This document shows positions 25,679 to 34,104 of a stretch of 64,000 nucleotides of DNA, piece by piece. The notes under the pieces were generated by a model that had not been told where the DNA came from, did not search any database, and saw only the letters and a program-made list of their open reading frames with translations. The stretch is taken from assembly GCF_006715145.1 (NCBI RefSeq), contig NZ_VFMR01000001.1:2480001-2544000 (forward strand), read 5' to 3'. The position numbers and the translations under genes are program-made. Source of the stretch: Microbacterium sp. SLBN-146. GTDB lineage: Bacteria > Actinomycetota > Actinomycetes > Actinomycetales > Microbacteriaceae. Position 1 is the first letter of the stretch. The number at the start of each line of letters is the position of its first letter.

Positions 25679-26365
25679 ATGAGCATGATGGGCGGTCGCT
25701 TCTCGCAAGGCCCCGACGACGTCGGGCAGACCATCGCCAGCTTTCCCACCTACGACCGTGCTCAGAAGGCCGTTTCCTCGCTCATCGCGGGTGACGTTCC
25801 CGCGCGCGACATCGCAATCGTGGGACAGGGTCTGCGGTCCGTCGAGCGCATCACGGGCCGCCTCGGCTACGCCACCGCGGCACGATCCGGCGCGATCAAC
25901 GGTGTCCTCCTGGGACTCCTCTTCTCGGCGATCCTCGTCATCGGTTCTCCCTCGGTGCCCATTCAGGCCTTTGTCGGCGTCCTCTTCGTAGGGATCGCGG
26001 TCGGGATGCTGCTGAGCATCATCACGTACTCGTTCGTGCGTCGTCGTCGCGACTACGCCTCCGTGACGCAGGTCATCGCGGACCACTACGAGGTGTCCGT
26101 CGCACCCGCGAGTGCGGCGCGCGCGCGTCAGATCATCGGTGCGCCGCAGACCGTTGCAGCTGCGCCGCCTCCCCAGGCGAGCACGGCGCACGAACCTCCC
26201 CGATACGGAGAACGCGTGCCTTCTGACGACGGCCACGCCGCCCAGCATCCGGCTCCCGATGATTCTTCGGCGCGCGATGCGACGCCGACGGCCGGTGACG
26301 ACGATCACGACCGGGGGACAACTCCGGATCGCGACGAACGCGGCGGGGACCCGTCGAGCGCATGA
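25679..26365 (+). CDS. General stress protein 17M/YflT-like membrane protein
   Basis: 228 residues. The N-terminal domain (ASFPTYDRAQKAVSSLIAGDVPARDIAIVGQGLRSVERITGRLGY) is the general-stress-protein 17M-like fold. Two membrane segments follow (GVLLGLLFSAILVIG and AFVGVLFVGIAVGMLLSIITY), then a long polar tail rich in Pro, Asp and Arg. ATG 25679 is chosen; ATG 25688 is an alternative. It is divergent from the MgtE-N/CBS gene and overlaps the next gene by ATGA. Exact role unknown. Confidence 0.8.
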   Translation: MSMMGGRFSQGPDDVGQTIASFPTYDRAQKAVSSLIAGDVPARDIAIVGQGLRSVERITGRLGYATAARSGAINGVLLGLLFSAILVIGSPSVPIQAFVGVLFVGIAVGMLLSIITYSFVRRRRDYASVTQVIADHYEVSVAPASAARARQIIGAPQTVAAAPPPQASTAHEPPRYGERVPSDDGHAAQHPAPDDSSARDATPTAGDDDHDRGTTPDRDERGGDPSSA

Positions 26366-27036
26366 CCGAGTCCGCTGTGCGGATTCCGGTCGCGTTGCCC
26401 TCCGGTGTCGTCGAGGTCTCCGGAGCCTACGGCGACATCACCGGCGCGCGCTCCGTCGTCGCCGTTGCGCACGGCGCGGGCGGGACGTTCGCGCAACCCT
26501 TCCTCGAAGGACTCGTCTCGGCGCTCGGCGGGCTCGGCCTGGCGACTCTGCGCTTCAACTTCCCGTACTCCGAGGCGGGGCGGCGTCTGCCCGGGCCCGC
26601 GGCCCACGCGGTCTCGACATGGAGTGCCGTCGAGGCGTGGATCGCGGGGGAGCGGCCGGGAGTGGACTTCTGGGCCGCCGGCAAGTCCTACGGCGGGCGG
26701 ATGGCCTCCATGGCGGCCGCGGAAGGCAAGATCTCACCACGAGGACTCGCCTACCTCGGCTACCCGCTCCACCCGCCGGGTGCCCCTGAGAAGCTCCGCG
26801 CCGAGCATCTCCCATCCATCGCCGTCCCGCAGCTCTTCGTCGAAGGGACGAACGATCCGTTCGTCCTGCCGCACGAGCAACTGACAGCGGTCGTCGCGGC
26901 GTGCCAGGACGCGGAGCTCGTCTGGATCGACGGTGCCGGTCACTCGTTCGACGTGAAGGGTCGCAAGCGCCCCGCTGACGAGGTCGGAGCGGGGCTGGCT
27001 CCGATCATCGCGCGCCGCGTCGCCGAGTGCTTGTGA
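26362..27036 (+). CDS. Alpha/beta hydrolase (KANL3/Tex30-like)
   Basis: 224 residues. The oxyanion-hole region VVAVAHGAGGTF precedes RFNFPYSEAGRR and the nucleophile elbow AAGKSYGGRMAS (Ser in GKSYGG). PQLFVEGTNDPFV carries a candidate acid and GAGHSF the histidine, so a full Ser-Asp-His triad is visible. Substrate unknown. Its start overlaps the stress-protein stop by 4 nt. It is convergent with the aminopeptidase, with 6 bp between stops. Confidence 0.85.
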   Translation: MTESAVRIPVALPSGVVEVSGAYGDITGARSVVAVAHGAGGTFAQPFLEGLVSALGGLGLATLRFNFPYSEAGRRLPGPAAHAVSTWSAVEAWIAGERPGVDFWAAGKSYGGRMASMAAAEGKISPRGLAYLGYPLHPPGAPEKLRAEHLPSIAVPQLFVEGTNDPFVLPHEQLTAVVAACQDAELVWIDGAGHSFDVKGRKRPADEVGAGLAPIIARRVAECL

Positions 27037-27042
27037 AACGGC

Positions 27043-28464
27043 TCAGGTGAGCCGCGCGATCCAGGCTTCGACCTCGTCGGCCGTCCGTGGGATGTCGGCC
27101 GAGAGGTTGACCGGGCCGTCGGCTGTCATGAGGATGTCGTCCTCGATGCGGACACCGATTCCGCGGAGCTCCTGAGGGACCGTGAGGTCGTCGATCTGGA
27201 AGTAGAGTCCCGGTTCGATCGTGAACACCATTCCGGGCTCGAGAGGGGCGTCGTAGTACATCTCGCGTCGCGCCTCGGCGCAGTCGTGTACGTCGATACC
27301 CAAGTGGTGGCTCGTCCCGTGGACCATGTAGCGACGGTGCTGACCACCCTGATCCGCATCGAGCGCCTCTTCCGCGGACACGGGAAGGAGTCCCCACTCG
27401 GCGACGCGGGCGGCGATGACCTCCATGGCCGCCGCGTGCACTGCGCGGAAGGGGACGCCGGGCCGCGCCGCGGCGAACGCCGCATCCGCAGCTTCGCGCA
27501 CTGTTTCATAGACGCGGCGCTGGACGTCGGTGAATGTGCCGTTCACGGGGAGCGTGCGGGTGATGTCGGCGGTGTAGAGGCTGTCGACCTCTACTCCGGC
27601 GTCGATCAGGATGAGATCGCCGGGAACGACGGCTCCGTCGTTCCGCGTCCAGTGGAGGTAGCAGGCGTGGGGCCCTGATGCGGCGATCGTCTCGTATCCG
27701 ACGGCGTTCCCGTCGCTGCGGGCACGCTGGTGGAAGACCCCCTCGACGATGCGCTCGCCTCGAGGATGCGCGATCACGCCGGGGAGGTTCGCGACGATGT
27801 CGTCGAACCCGCGTGCCGTCACTTCGACGGCGAGCCGCATCTGGGCGATCTCGTACTCGTCCTTCACGAGGCGCAGCTCCGAGACGAAGCGCGTGAGCGC
27901 GGGGTCGTGACCGACCGTCAGATCGTCATCGTCGAGCTGCAGATCGTCGAGGTGTGCTGTTGCGAGGCCCAGTTCCGACGCGACGCCTGCGAGCGAGGGA
28001 CGCGGGCCGATCCAGAACTCGCCGATCGCGGCATCCGAGTAGAACTCGCTCGTCGTGCGGTCGGCGCGCTCGCGGAAGTAGAGAGTCGGCTCGTGGCCCT
28101 GGTCCTGCGGCTCCAGGACGAGAACGGCGTCGGGCTCGGCGTCCGAGGCCCAACCGGTGAGGTGAGCAAAGGCGGAGTGCGCGCGGAACGGGTGGTCGGT
28201 GTCATTGCTGCGCTGCGCGAGGCCGCCTGCGGGGATCACGAGACGCTGGCCCGGGAAAGCGGCGGAGACGGCGGCACGGCGAGCTGCCGCGAAATCCGCC
28301 TGCTCACGTCGCGGCGGATGCGACTCGGGACGATCGGCCCACCCGGTCGAGATGGTGTCGAGGAACCCGCGCCCGAACGGCTGTCGCCGGTTCGTGCTGG
28401 TGGTGGCGGGCGTCTCGGACGGCTGGGTCTTGGCATCCGTCGCGGTGTCTCCTGCGCTGCTCAT
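27043..28464 (-). CDS. pepP: Xaa-Pro aminopeptidase (M24B)
   Basis: A 473-residue dinuclear metallopeptidase that removes an N-terminal residue before proline. The C-terminal pita-bread domain shows the metal ligands: DLILIDAGVEVDSLYTADITRTLP (two Asp), VHGTSHHLGIDVHD (His), FTIEPGLYF (Glu) and VRIEDDIL (Glu). The N-terminal ~200 residues form the creatinase-like domain. Start ATG 28464 gives a polar Thr-rich leader of about 30 residues and no signal peptide; the longer frame is not supported. It lies 32 nt downstream of the EEP-family gene and may be co-transcribed. Confidence 0.92.
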   Translation of the reverse strand: MSSAGDTATDAKTQPSETPATTSTNRRQPFGRGFLDTISTGWADRPESHPPRREQADFAAARRAAVSAAFPGQRLVIPAGGLAQRSNDTDHPFRAHSAFAHLTGWASDAEPDAVLVLEPQDQGHEPTLYFRERADRTTSEFYSDAAIGEFWIGPRPSLAGVASELGLATAHLDDLQLDDDDLTVGHDPALTRFVSELRLVKDEYEIAQMRLAVEVTARGFDDIVANLPGVIAHPRGERIVEGVFHQRARSDGNAVGYETIAASGPHACYLHWTRNDGAVVPGDLILIDAGVEVDSLYTADITRTLPVNGTFTDVQRRVYETVREAADAAFAAARPGVPFRAVHAAAMEVIAARVAEWGLLPVSAEEALDADQGGQHRRYMVHGTSHHLGIDVHDCAEARREMYYDAPLEPGMVFTIEPGLYFQIDDLTVPQELRGIGVRIEDDILMTADGPVNLSADIPRTADEVEAWIARLT

Positions 28465-28496
28465 GCAGACCAGTCTCGCACGCGGTACGCGCCGCG

Positions 28497-29522
28497 TCAC
28501 CGGTCCGCGACGGGCTCCAGCTGGACGACGAGAGGTCGGTGGTCGCTTCCGGATCCATCGAGCGAGCGGACGACGAGCGAGCCCGTCGCCTGCCAGTGCG
28601 GGGAAGTCATCACGTGATCGATCGGTGCGCCGGCAAGGGGAGGGAGAGCTGTCGTCCACGTGCCGATCGCACCGTTGCCGGTCTCGGCCGCCGCATCGTG
28701 GCACAGGCCCATCGTGCCGCCGTCCACGCCGAGTCCTGTCATATGGTCGAGGGTCGCGTTGAAGTCTCCCGCCATGATGACGTTCGCGTCGGCGCACTGG
28801 TCGGCGAGCCACTGCAGATCGTTCCGCCAGGACTGCATGGCCGACGGTCGGGGCGCGACGGCGTGCGCCGCCACGATGATCGGCCCTTCGCCCGACGTCG
28901 GCATCGCGACCGCGCTCGGGACCGTCGACGTGTTGCTCGAGCCGTCGCGCGACGATTCGATGACCGAATAGTCGCCGAGCTCGGGTGCGATCAGGATCGT
29001 CGTCGACCCGGCATCCCACACCGTCGAGGGATTGTTGACATGGTGGGCCCACATGGGTCTGCCGAGATCGCGCATGAGGATCGCGACCTGCTCACCGGTC
29101 TCGATGGTCGTCTCCGGGAGCGTCACGACATCGGCGCTCATCGCGACCGCCATCTGTGCGATGGCGTCAGGCGGCGTCGCATCCCCGGCGGTGTTCCACG
29201 TCATGACCCGGATGGACGTGTCGGTCTGCGCGGGGAGCTCTTCGGTTCCGAGGCCGCGCGAGGTGAGGATGACCACGTTCGCGACCCCTGCAGCCCCCGC
29301 GACGACCGCCAGCGCGAGTCCGAGCGCGCGGAGCGGCCGGGCGATCATGAGAAGAAGGGCGACGAAGGCTGCAGCGAAGAAGGCGACAGCGACGAGGCCG
29401 CGGAACGACACGATCTGGGCGACGGGGAAGTAGCGATCGACGCGGAAGACGCCGGGAAAGGTCAAGACCGCAGCGGCCGCCGTGCAGAGGACCGCCAGGA
29501 TGATCCCGAGCACGCGAAGCAC
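28497..29522 (-). CDS. Membrane-anchored endonuclease/exonuclease/phosphatase family protein
   Basis: 341 residues. Three N-terminal membrane segments (about 5-22, 42-62, 66-90) anchor an extracytoplasmic EEP domain with IRVMTWNTAGDATPP, VVTLPETT, VIMAGDFNATLDH and GSDHRPLVVQL. These supply the Asn, Glu, Asp-Asn and Asp-His of the family active site. Substrate (nucleic acid, phospholipid or other phosphodiester) unknown. The start is a GTG at 29522. It is divergent from the PHP gene. Confidence 0.86.
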   Translation of the reverse strand: MLRVLGIILAVLCTAAAAVLTFPGVFRVDRYFPVAQIVSFRGLVAVAFFAAAFVALLLMIARPLRALGLALAVVAGAAGVANVVILTSRGLGTEELPAQTDTSIRVMTWNTAGDATPPDAIAQMAVAMSADVVTLPETTIETGEQVAILMRDLGRPMWAHHVNNPSTVWDAGSTTILIAPELGDYSVIESSRDGSSNTSTVPSAVAMPTSGEGPIIVAAHAVAPRPSAMQSWRNDLQWLADQCADANVIMAGDFNATLDHMTGLGVDGGTMGLCHDAAAETGNGAIGTWTTALPPLAGAPIDHVMTSPHWQATGSLVVRSLDGSGSDHRPLVVQLEPVADR

Positions 29523-29585
29523 GCGCTCGACTCTATGACGACATTCTGGGAGTTCCGTAAGCCGATGCCCCGCTCCACCTCCCGC

Positions 29586-29591
29586 TACTGT
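29586..29591 (+). promoter_or_regulatory. -10 box TACTGT of the PHP gene (leaderless type)
   Basis: TACTGT, then CGAATGC (7 nt), then GTG at 29599. Confidence 0.6.
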
Positions 29592-29598
29592 CGAATGC

Positions 29599-30462
29599 GT
29601 GCAGCCGACTCGCCGATTCCAGGGGCCGATCGACCTGCACCTGCACTCGACGCATTCCGACGGTACGGAATCGCCGGCGCAGGTGATGCAGGCCGCCCAT
29701 CGGTACGGCCTGCGTACAGCGGCGTTGACCGATCACGACACCACCTCCGGCTGGGCTGAGGCCGCGGAGGCCGCCGGATCGCTCGGGATCACCTTCATCC
29801 CCGGGATGGAGCTCTCCGCACGGCACGAGTGGCGGAGCGTCCATGTGCTGGCCTACCTCATCGATCCCGATGAGACGGCGCTGCGCACCATGACCGACCG
29901 CATCCGCTCATCGCGCCTGGATCGGGCACGACTCATGGCCGAGCGGATCGCGCGTGACTACGACCTGCAGTGGGACGACATCGTCGCGCAGACGACGGAA
30001 GGTGCCACGGTCGGTCGTCCGCACATCGCCGATGCACTCGTCGCGCGCGGATTCGTCCGCGATCGCACCGAGGCCTTCTCCGACATCCTGAGCCCGCGCG
30101 GCGAGTACTACGTCGCGCTCTTCGCTCCGGACCCTGTCACCGCCGTCGAGGTCGTGACGGCCGCCGGCGGTGTCGCCGTCGTGGCTCACCCCGCCGGTCG
30201 TGCCGGAGTCCTGCCGCGCGCGCTCCTCAACGACATGCTCGATGCGGGTCTTGCCGGATTCGAGCTCGGACACCGCGAGAACGTCGAGCCCGGCATCCGG
30301 ATGCTTCGGCGACTCGTCGATGAGCGCGATCTCATCGTGACGGGATCGAGCGATTACCACGGGCTCGGCAAGCCCAATCTGCCCGGCGAGAACACGACGG
30401 CCGACGACATGATGGCGCGCATCATCGATCGCGCAACGGGAAGCGCCCCCGTCTACCCCTGA
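29599..30462 (+). CDS. PHP-domain phosphoesterase (TrpH/YciV-like)
   Basis: 287 residues. PHP motifs are complete: IDLHLHSTHSDGTE (HxH and Asp), ALTDHDTTSGWAEA, FIPGMELSARHEW (Glu), VAVVAHPAGRAG (His) and TGSSDYHG near the end (DxH). Members hydrolyse 3',5'-nucleoside bisphosphates such as pAp or short oligonucleotides with a trinuclear metal centre; the substrate here is inferred. It has a leaderless-type start. The 30463-30492 gap before the SHOCT gene holds nothing recognised. Confidence 0.88.
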   Translation: MQPTRRFQGPIDLHLHSTHSDGTESPAQVMQAAHRYGLRTAALTDHDTTSGWAEAAEAAGSLGITFIPGMELSARHEWRSVHVLAYLIDPDETALRTMTDRIRSSRLDRARLMAERIARDYDLQWDDIVAQTTEGATVGRPHIADALVARGFVRDRTEAFSDILSPRGEYYVALFAPDPVTAVEVVTAAGGVAVVAHPAGRAGVLPRALLNDMLDAGLAGFELGHRENVEPGIRMLRRLVDERDLIVTGSSDYHGLGKPNLPGENTTADDMMARIIDRATGSAPVYP

Positions 30463-30492
30463 CGGGCGGACGAGGGCGCTCGGTCTCCGACG

Positions 30493-30906
30493 TCAGCTGA
30501 GGGCTTTAGCCTTCAGGCTGTCGTACTCGGCCTGCGTGATCGTGCCGGCGTCGAGAAGCGACTTCGCCTTGGCGATCTCGTCGGCGGGGCTCGTCCCCGC
30601 CACGTGCTTGATGTAGTCGTTCTGAGCCCGCTGGAGGTCGCGTGCCTGGGCTGCGCCGCGTTCGGCCATGCCGCCGCCCCGAGCGATGAGGTAGATGAGC
30701 GCCGTGATGAACGGGAAGAAGATGAGGAAGAAGATCCAGACCGCCTTCCACCATCCGCTCAGCTTGTGATCGCGGAAGAGGTCGGAAATGATCGCGAACA
30801 GCGCGAACAGGTAGGCGACGAAGACGAACGCCCACAGGAACCACCAGATGAGGTCCCAGAACGAACCCCAGAATCCCTGGTATTCGACGGTTTCGAAGAA
30901 TCGCAC
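30493..30906 (-). CDS. PLDc_N-type membrane segment plus SHOCT domain protein
   Basis: 137 residues. An aromatic-rich N-terminus (FWGSFWDLIWWFLWAFVFVAYLFAL) and FRDHKLSGWWKAVWIFFLIFFPFITALIYLIARG form two membrane segments of the cardiolipin-synthase N-terminal type. The C-terminal ~30 residues (ADEIAKAKSLLDAGTITQAEYDSLKAKAL) are a clear SHOCT helix pair. Start GTG 30906 with GAAAGG 7 nt upstream. Function unknown. Confidence 0.88.
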   Translation of the reverse strand: MRFFETVEYQGFWGSFWDLIWWFLWAFVFVAYLFALFAIISDLFRDHKLSGWWKAVWIFFLIFFPFITALIYLIARGGGMAERGAAQARDLQRAQNDYIKHVAGTSPADEIAKAKSLLDAGTITQAEYDSLKAKALS

Positions 30907-30927
30907 GGCTGTGCCTTTCGTAAGGGG

Positions 30928-30955
30928 GCTGATGGGGCCGAATGGCCCCGTCAGC
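30928..30955 (-). terminator. Hairpin between DEAD-box helicase and SHOCT genes
   Basis: GCTGATGGGGCC (30928-30939) pairs with GGCCCCGTCAGC (30944-30955) with one wobble and a GAAT loop. It is downstream of the helicase stop (31039) on the minus strand. Confidence 0.65.
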
Positions 30956-31038
30956 GCTCACGATAGCGCCTGCCCCGCCCGCGCGTCAGATGCTCCGACA
31001 CACGCCGAGACGCCGGCACGACGGCCGTGGCCGACGCG

Positions 31039-32550
31039 TCACGCTCCCTGCGCGGGAGCACCGCCCGTCCGGGGTCCGCGGCGGCGCCGACGACGTCGCG
31101 GTGCGGAGTTGCCGTCGTGGTGCTCCGAGCCGCCTCCGTCGTGCGTGCCCGCGCCCTCGGTACCGCGGTCCGCGGCATCGGCCGTGCGAGCGGAACCGTC
31201 GGAGGACGCCGCGTGCGACGCTCCCTCGACGAACGTTGCGCCGACGGGCTCGGAAGCCCCACGGCGGCGTCGGCGGCGCGTCGTGCCGGGTGCTGTCGCG
31301 CCGGCCTCGGATGCCGCGTCCGACGCGCGTTCGGGCTGTGTGCGTACCGCCTGCGTCTTGGGCGCCGTGCGAATACGACCCTTGGTGCCCGCGGGGATGT
31401 CGAGGTCGCTGAAGAGGTGAGGGCTCGACGAGTACGTCTCGGTGGGCTCGGGCTGACCGAAATCGAGCGCCCGATTGATGAGTGCCCACTTGTGAAGGTC
31501 GTCCCAGTCGACGAAGGTCACGGCGATGCCGGTCTTTCCCGCGCGACCGGTGCGTCCGACGCGGTGCAGATACGTCTTCTCGTCATCGGGGATCGTGTGG
31601 TTGATGACGTGCGTGACATCGTCGACGTCGATGCCGCGAGCGGCGACGTCCGTCGCGATGAGCACATCCTTCTTGCCGGCCTTGAAGCCCGCCATCGATC
31701 GCTCGCGCGCCTCTTGGCTCATGTCGCCGTGCACAGCGCCGGCGTTGAAGCCGCGATCGTTCAGCTCGTCGACGAGCTTCTGGGCGGCACGCTTGGTGCG
31801 CGTGAAGATGACGCTCTTGCCGCGCCCTTCGGACTGCAGGATGCGGGCGATGATCTCGTCCTTGTCGAGCGAGTGCGCGCGGTAGACGAGGTGACGGATA
31901 TTCGCCTGGGTGAGCCCCTCATCGGGGTCATTGGCCCTGATGTGGATGGGGTTCGACATGAAGCGGCGTGCGAGGGCGACGATCGGTCCGGGCATCGTGG
32001 CGGAGAAGAGCTGCGTGTGGCGCACGGGCGGCACCTTCGAGAAGATCTTCTCGATGTCGGGGAGGAACCCGAGATCGAGCATCTTGTCGGCTTCGTCCAG
32101 AACGACCTCGGTCGCTCCCGACAGATCGAGAAGCCGCTGGTTGTTGAGGTCGATGAGTCGCCCGGGCGTGCCGACGACGATCTGCGCGCCGGCCTTGAGC
32201 TGATCGATCTGGCCCTCGTACGCCTTGCCGCCGTAGATCGCGACGACGCTCGTCGGGCGACCGCGCGTGAGCATGTCCATGTCTTCGAAGACCTGTACCG
32301 CGAGCTCGCGCGTCGGAACGACGATGAGGGCTTGGACGCCCGGTGCCGGGTTGGGGCCCAGACGCTGGACCACGGGGATGCCGAAGCCGAACGTCTTGCC
32401 CGTTCCGGTCTTGGCCTGTCCGATGATGTCCTGCCCGGGGAGCCCGAGGGGAATCGTCTGCTCCTGGATGGGGAAGGCGTCTACGATGCCGCGTTCCGCG
32501 AGCACATCGACGATGTCCTGGTCGACGCCGAGATCGGCGAAGGTCGTCAC
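31039..32550 (-). CDS. DEAD-box ATP-dependent RNA helicase (RhlE-like)
   Basis: 503 residues. The Q motif (FPIQEQTIPLGL), Walker A AKTGTGKT, PTRELAVQV, TPGRLID, VLDEADKMLD, SATMPGPI, the EGRGKSVIFTRTK region, TDVAARGIDVDDV and HRVGRTGRAGKTG are all present, so the helicase core is complete. A ~110-residue basic, low-complexity tail with several Arg-rich clusters follows and is probably RNA-binding. By position next to the ferritin-like and DUF3107 genes it corresponds to M. tuberculosis RhlE (Rv3211, from memory). GTG start at 32550. Confidence 0.94.
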   Translation of the reverse strand: MTTFADLGVDQDIVDVLAERGIVDAFPIQEQTIPLGLPGQDIIGQAKTGTGKTFGFGIPVVQRLGPNPAPGVQALIVVPTRELAVQVFEDMDMLTRGRPTSVVAIYGGKAYEGQIDQLKAGAQIVVGTPGRLIDLNNQRLLDLSGATEVVLDEADKMLDLGFLPDIEKIFSKVPPVRHTQLFSATMPGPIVALARRFMSNPIHIRANDPDEGLTQANIRHLVYRAHSLDKDEIIARILQSEGRGKSVIFTRTKRAAQKLVDELNDRGFNAGAVHGDMSQEARERSMAGFKAGKKDVLIATDVAARGIDVDDVTHVINHTIPDDEKTYLHRVGRTGRAGKTGIAVTFVDWDDLHKWALINRALDFGQPEPTETYSSSPHLFSDLDIPAGTKGRIRTAPKTQAVRTQPERASDAASEAGATAPGTTRRRRRRGASEPVGATFVEGASHAASSDGSARTADAADRGTEGAGTHDGGGSEHHDGNSAPRRRRRRRGPRTGGAPAQGA

Positions 32551-32678
32551 GATATGAGCCTGTCTGGCGGTGAGAGGCCGCCGGGGGTGAATGGTCCACG
32601 CCCTTCACTCAGCCACAGGCGCGGGGGCCCCGATCCGACGCCGGGACATATCCAGGATAACCGGATGCGTGCGGGCCG

Positions 32679-32684
32679 TAGTCT
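32679..32684 (+). promoter_or_regulatory. -10 box TAGTCT of the ferritin-like gene (leaderless type)
   Basis: TAGTCT, then TAGAGC (6 nt), then GTG at 32691. Confidence 0.65.
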
Positions 32685-32690
32685 TAGAGC

Positions 32691-33407
32691 GTGGTCAAGT
32701 GGTTCTGGCAGCGGTCGAGGCCCGCCTCCGGCGGACTCTCGTTGCGCGCGCGCGGAGATTTCGGCGGGGCGACGCGTGTCGACTTCGAGGAGCTCGCTCC
32801 CGATATCGACACCTTCCTCGGCCAGGCCGCCTATCTGCAGCTCGGGTTCTTCGAAACGCTGTCCGAGCTGATCGCCCTCACCCCCGAGTTGGCGCAGAAG
32901 GAATCGCTCTCCCGCGCGGCGGGGGCAGCGTTGCGCAAACACGAGGAGCTCGTCGGTGTCATCCGGGAACGCGGCGATGACCCGACTTCCCTCATGCTCC
33001 CGTTCCGCGAACCGCTCGATGCTTTCCGCCGCGAGACCCACGGCGTGCGTCCTCACGAGACGATGCTGTCGGTGCACATCACCGCGGGGATGCTGGATGA
33101 CTTCTACCTCGCACTCGCGGCGAGCTACGGCGAGACGGGTCGGCGCGTCGCGCGCATCCTGAGGGCAGACGACGACCGGCAGGCGATCGTCGACATCATC
33201 GGCGCGCGCATCGCGAGCGACGAGCAGTGGCGATCGCTCCTCGCGCTGTGGGGTCGGCGCCTCGTCGGCGACACTCTTCTCATCGCGCGCGCGGCGCTGC
33301 GGCCCGGCGAGCTCCGCATCGCCGACGAGGCCAAGGTCGAGCCCGTGTTCACAGAACTCATGGCCGCGCACTCGCGTCGGATGGACGCGATGGGACTCGC
33401 TGCCTGA
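32691..33407 (+). CDS. Ferritin-like fold protein (MiaE-related)
   Basis: 238 residues, nearly all helical. Helix 1 contains LGQAAYLQLGFFETLSEL, then KESLSRAAGAALRKHEELVGVI (Glu and K-HEE), and later ITAGMLDDFYLALAASYG and IGARIASDEQWRSLLALWGRRLVGDTLL. Glu/His placement fits the ferritin-like group annotated as MiaE_2 in actinobacteria. Whether it binds a di-iron centre is not certain because the EXXH pairs are weak. It has a leaderless-type start and is divergent from the helicase. Function unknown. Confidence 0.75.
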   Translation: MVKWFWQRSRPASGGLSLRARGDFGGATRVDFEELAPDIDTFLGQAAYLQLGFFETLSELIALTPELAQKESLSRAAGAALRKHEELVGVIRERGDDPTSLMLPFREPLDAFRRETHGVRPHETMLSVHITAGMLDDFYLALAASYGETGRRVARILRADDDRQAIVDIIGARIASDEQWRSLLALWGRRLVGDTLLIARAALRPGELRIADEAKVEPVFTELMAAHSRRMDAMGLAA

Positions 33408-33446
33408 TCGGCCAGGACGCCTGGCCGGGCACCGCCCCGGCGGGTC

Positions 33447-33737
33447 TCAGACGAGCTTGAGGCGAGCGCGTTCGCTCTCGTCGTGCGCGACCCGCGTGCG
33501 GGTGAGAACGAGCAGGAGCGGCCACGTGACGACAAGAGGCGCGACGAGTGCCGCGAGCCAGGGCCACGGCGAATCGATGCCGACTCCGGACCACGTCAGG
33601 ATCGTCCACGCGAGTCCCGCTGCAGCGGCCCCGATGACAGGGCCGAGTACGACACCGCGAGTCGCGCGGCCCGCGACGAGGAAGTGCAGCGCCGTGCCGA
33701 CGGCGGCGCCGAGGATGAAGCCGAGGAGGATCTGCAT
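33447..33737 (-). CDS. Small membrane protein, unknown
   Basis: 96 residues with three hydrophobic segments (about 2-22, 27-47 and 57-80) and a charged C-terminus (RTRVAHDESERARLKLV). It starts 5 nt after the DUF3107 stop, so the two are one transcription unit. No family recognised. Confidence 0.65.
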   Translation of the reverse strand: MQILLGFILGAAVGTALHFLVAGRATRGVVLGPVIGAAAAGLAWTILTWSGVGIDSPWPWLAALVAPLVVTWPLLLVLTRTRVAHDESERARLKLV

Positions 33738-33742
33738 CGTGA

Positions 33743-33967
33743 TCAGGCGACGAAGCCGACGCGGCGCGACTCTTCTGTGCCGACCTCGACATAGGCGAGT
33801 CCGGACGTGGGCACGATGTAGGCGTTGCCCTTGGCGTCGGTGAACGTGACGTGCGTTGCAGCCGCGTCCAGCGCCGCGGCGACGGACTTCTTGACGTCTG
33901 CGGCAGGCTCGTTCGTCTCGAAGGTGAGCTCACGGCCGGTGTTCGCGATGCCGATGCGGATCTCCAC
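33743..33967 (-). CDS. DUF3107 protein
   Basis: 74 residues: VEIRIGIANTGRELTFETNE, AADVKKSVAAAL, then a VTFTDAKGNAYIVPTSGLAYVEVG C-terminal half. This is the small actinobacterial DUF3107 protein (TB9.4/Rv3208A, from memory). The start is GTG 33967 with AGGAGGT 5 nt upstream; the longer frame from 34009 is ruled out by that RBS. A TAGAGT at 34014-34019 (minus strand) could be its -10. Function unknown. Confidence 0.92.
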   Translation of the reverse strand: MEIRIGIANTGRELTFETNEPAADVKKSVAAALDAAATHVTFTDAKGNAYIVPTSGLAYVEVGTEESRRVGFVA

Positions 33968-34091
33968 GTGTATGACCTCCTGCGTGCCGGAGCCGGTCCC
34001 CGGGCGCATGGCAACTCTACGACACGCGCAGGGGGCTCCTCCTCGTCGTCCGCACGCTCTCGGCGAACGCCGCGATGTCGGAGACGCGCGC

Positions 34092-34097
34092 TAGCGT
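34092..34097 (+). promoter_or_regulatory. -10 box TAGCGT of adnA (leaderless type)
   Basis: TAGCGT, then CGACGTC (7 nt), then ATG at 34105. Confidence 0.55.
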
Positions 34098-34104
34098 CGA
34101 CGTC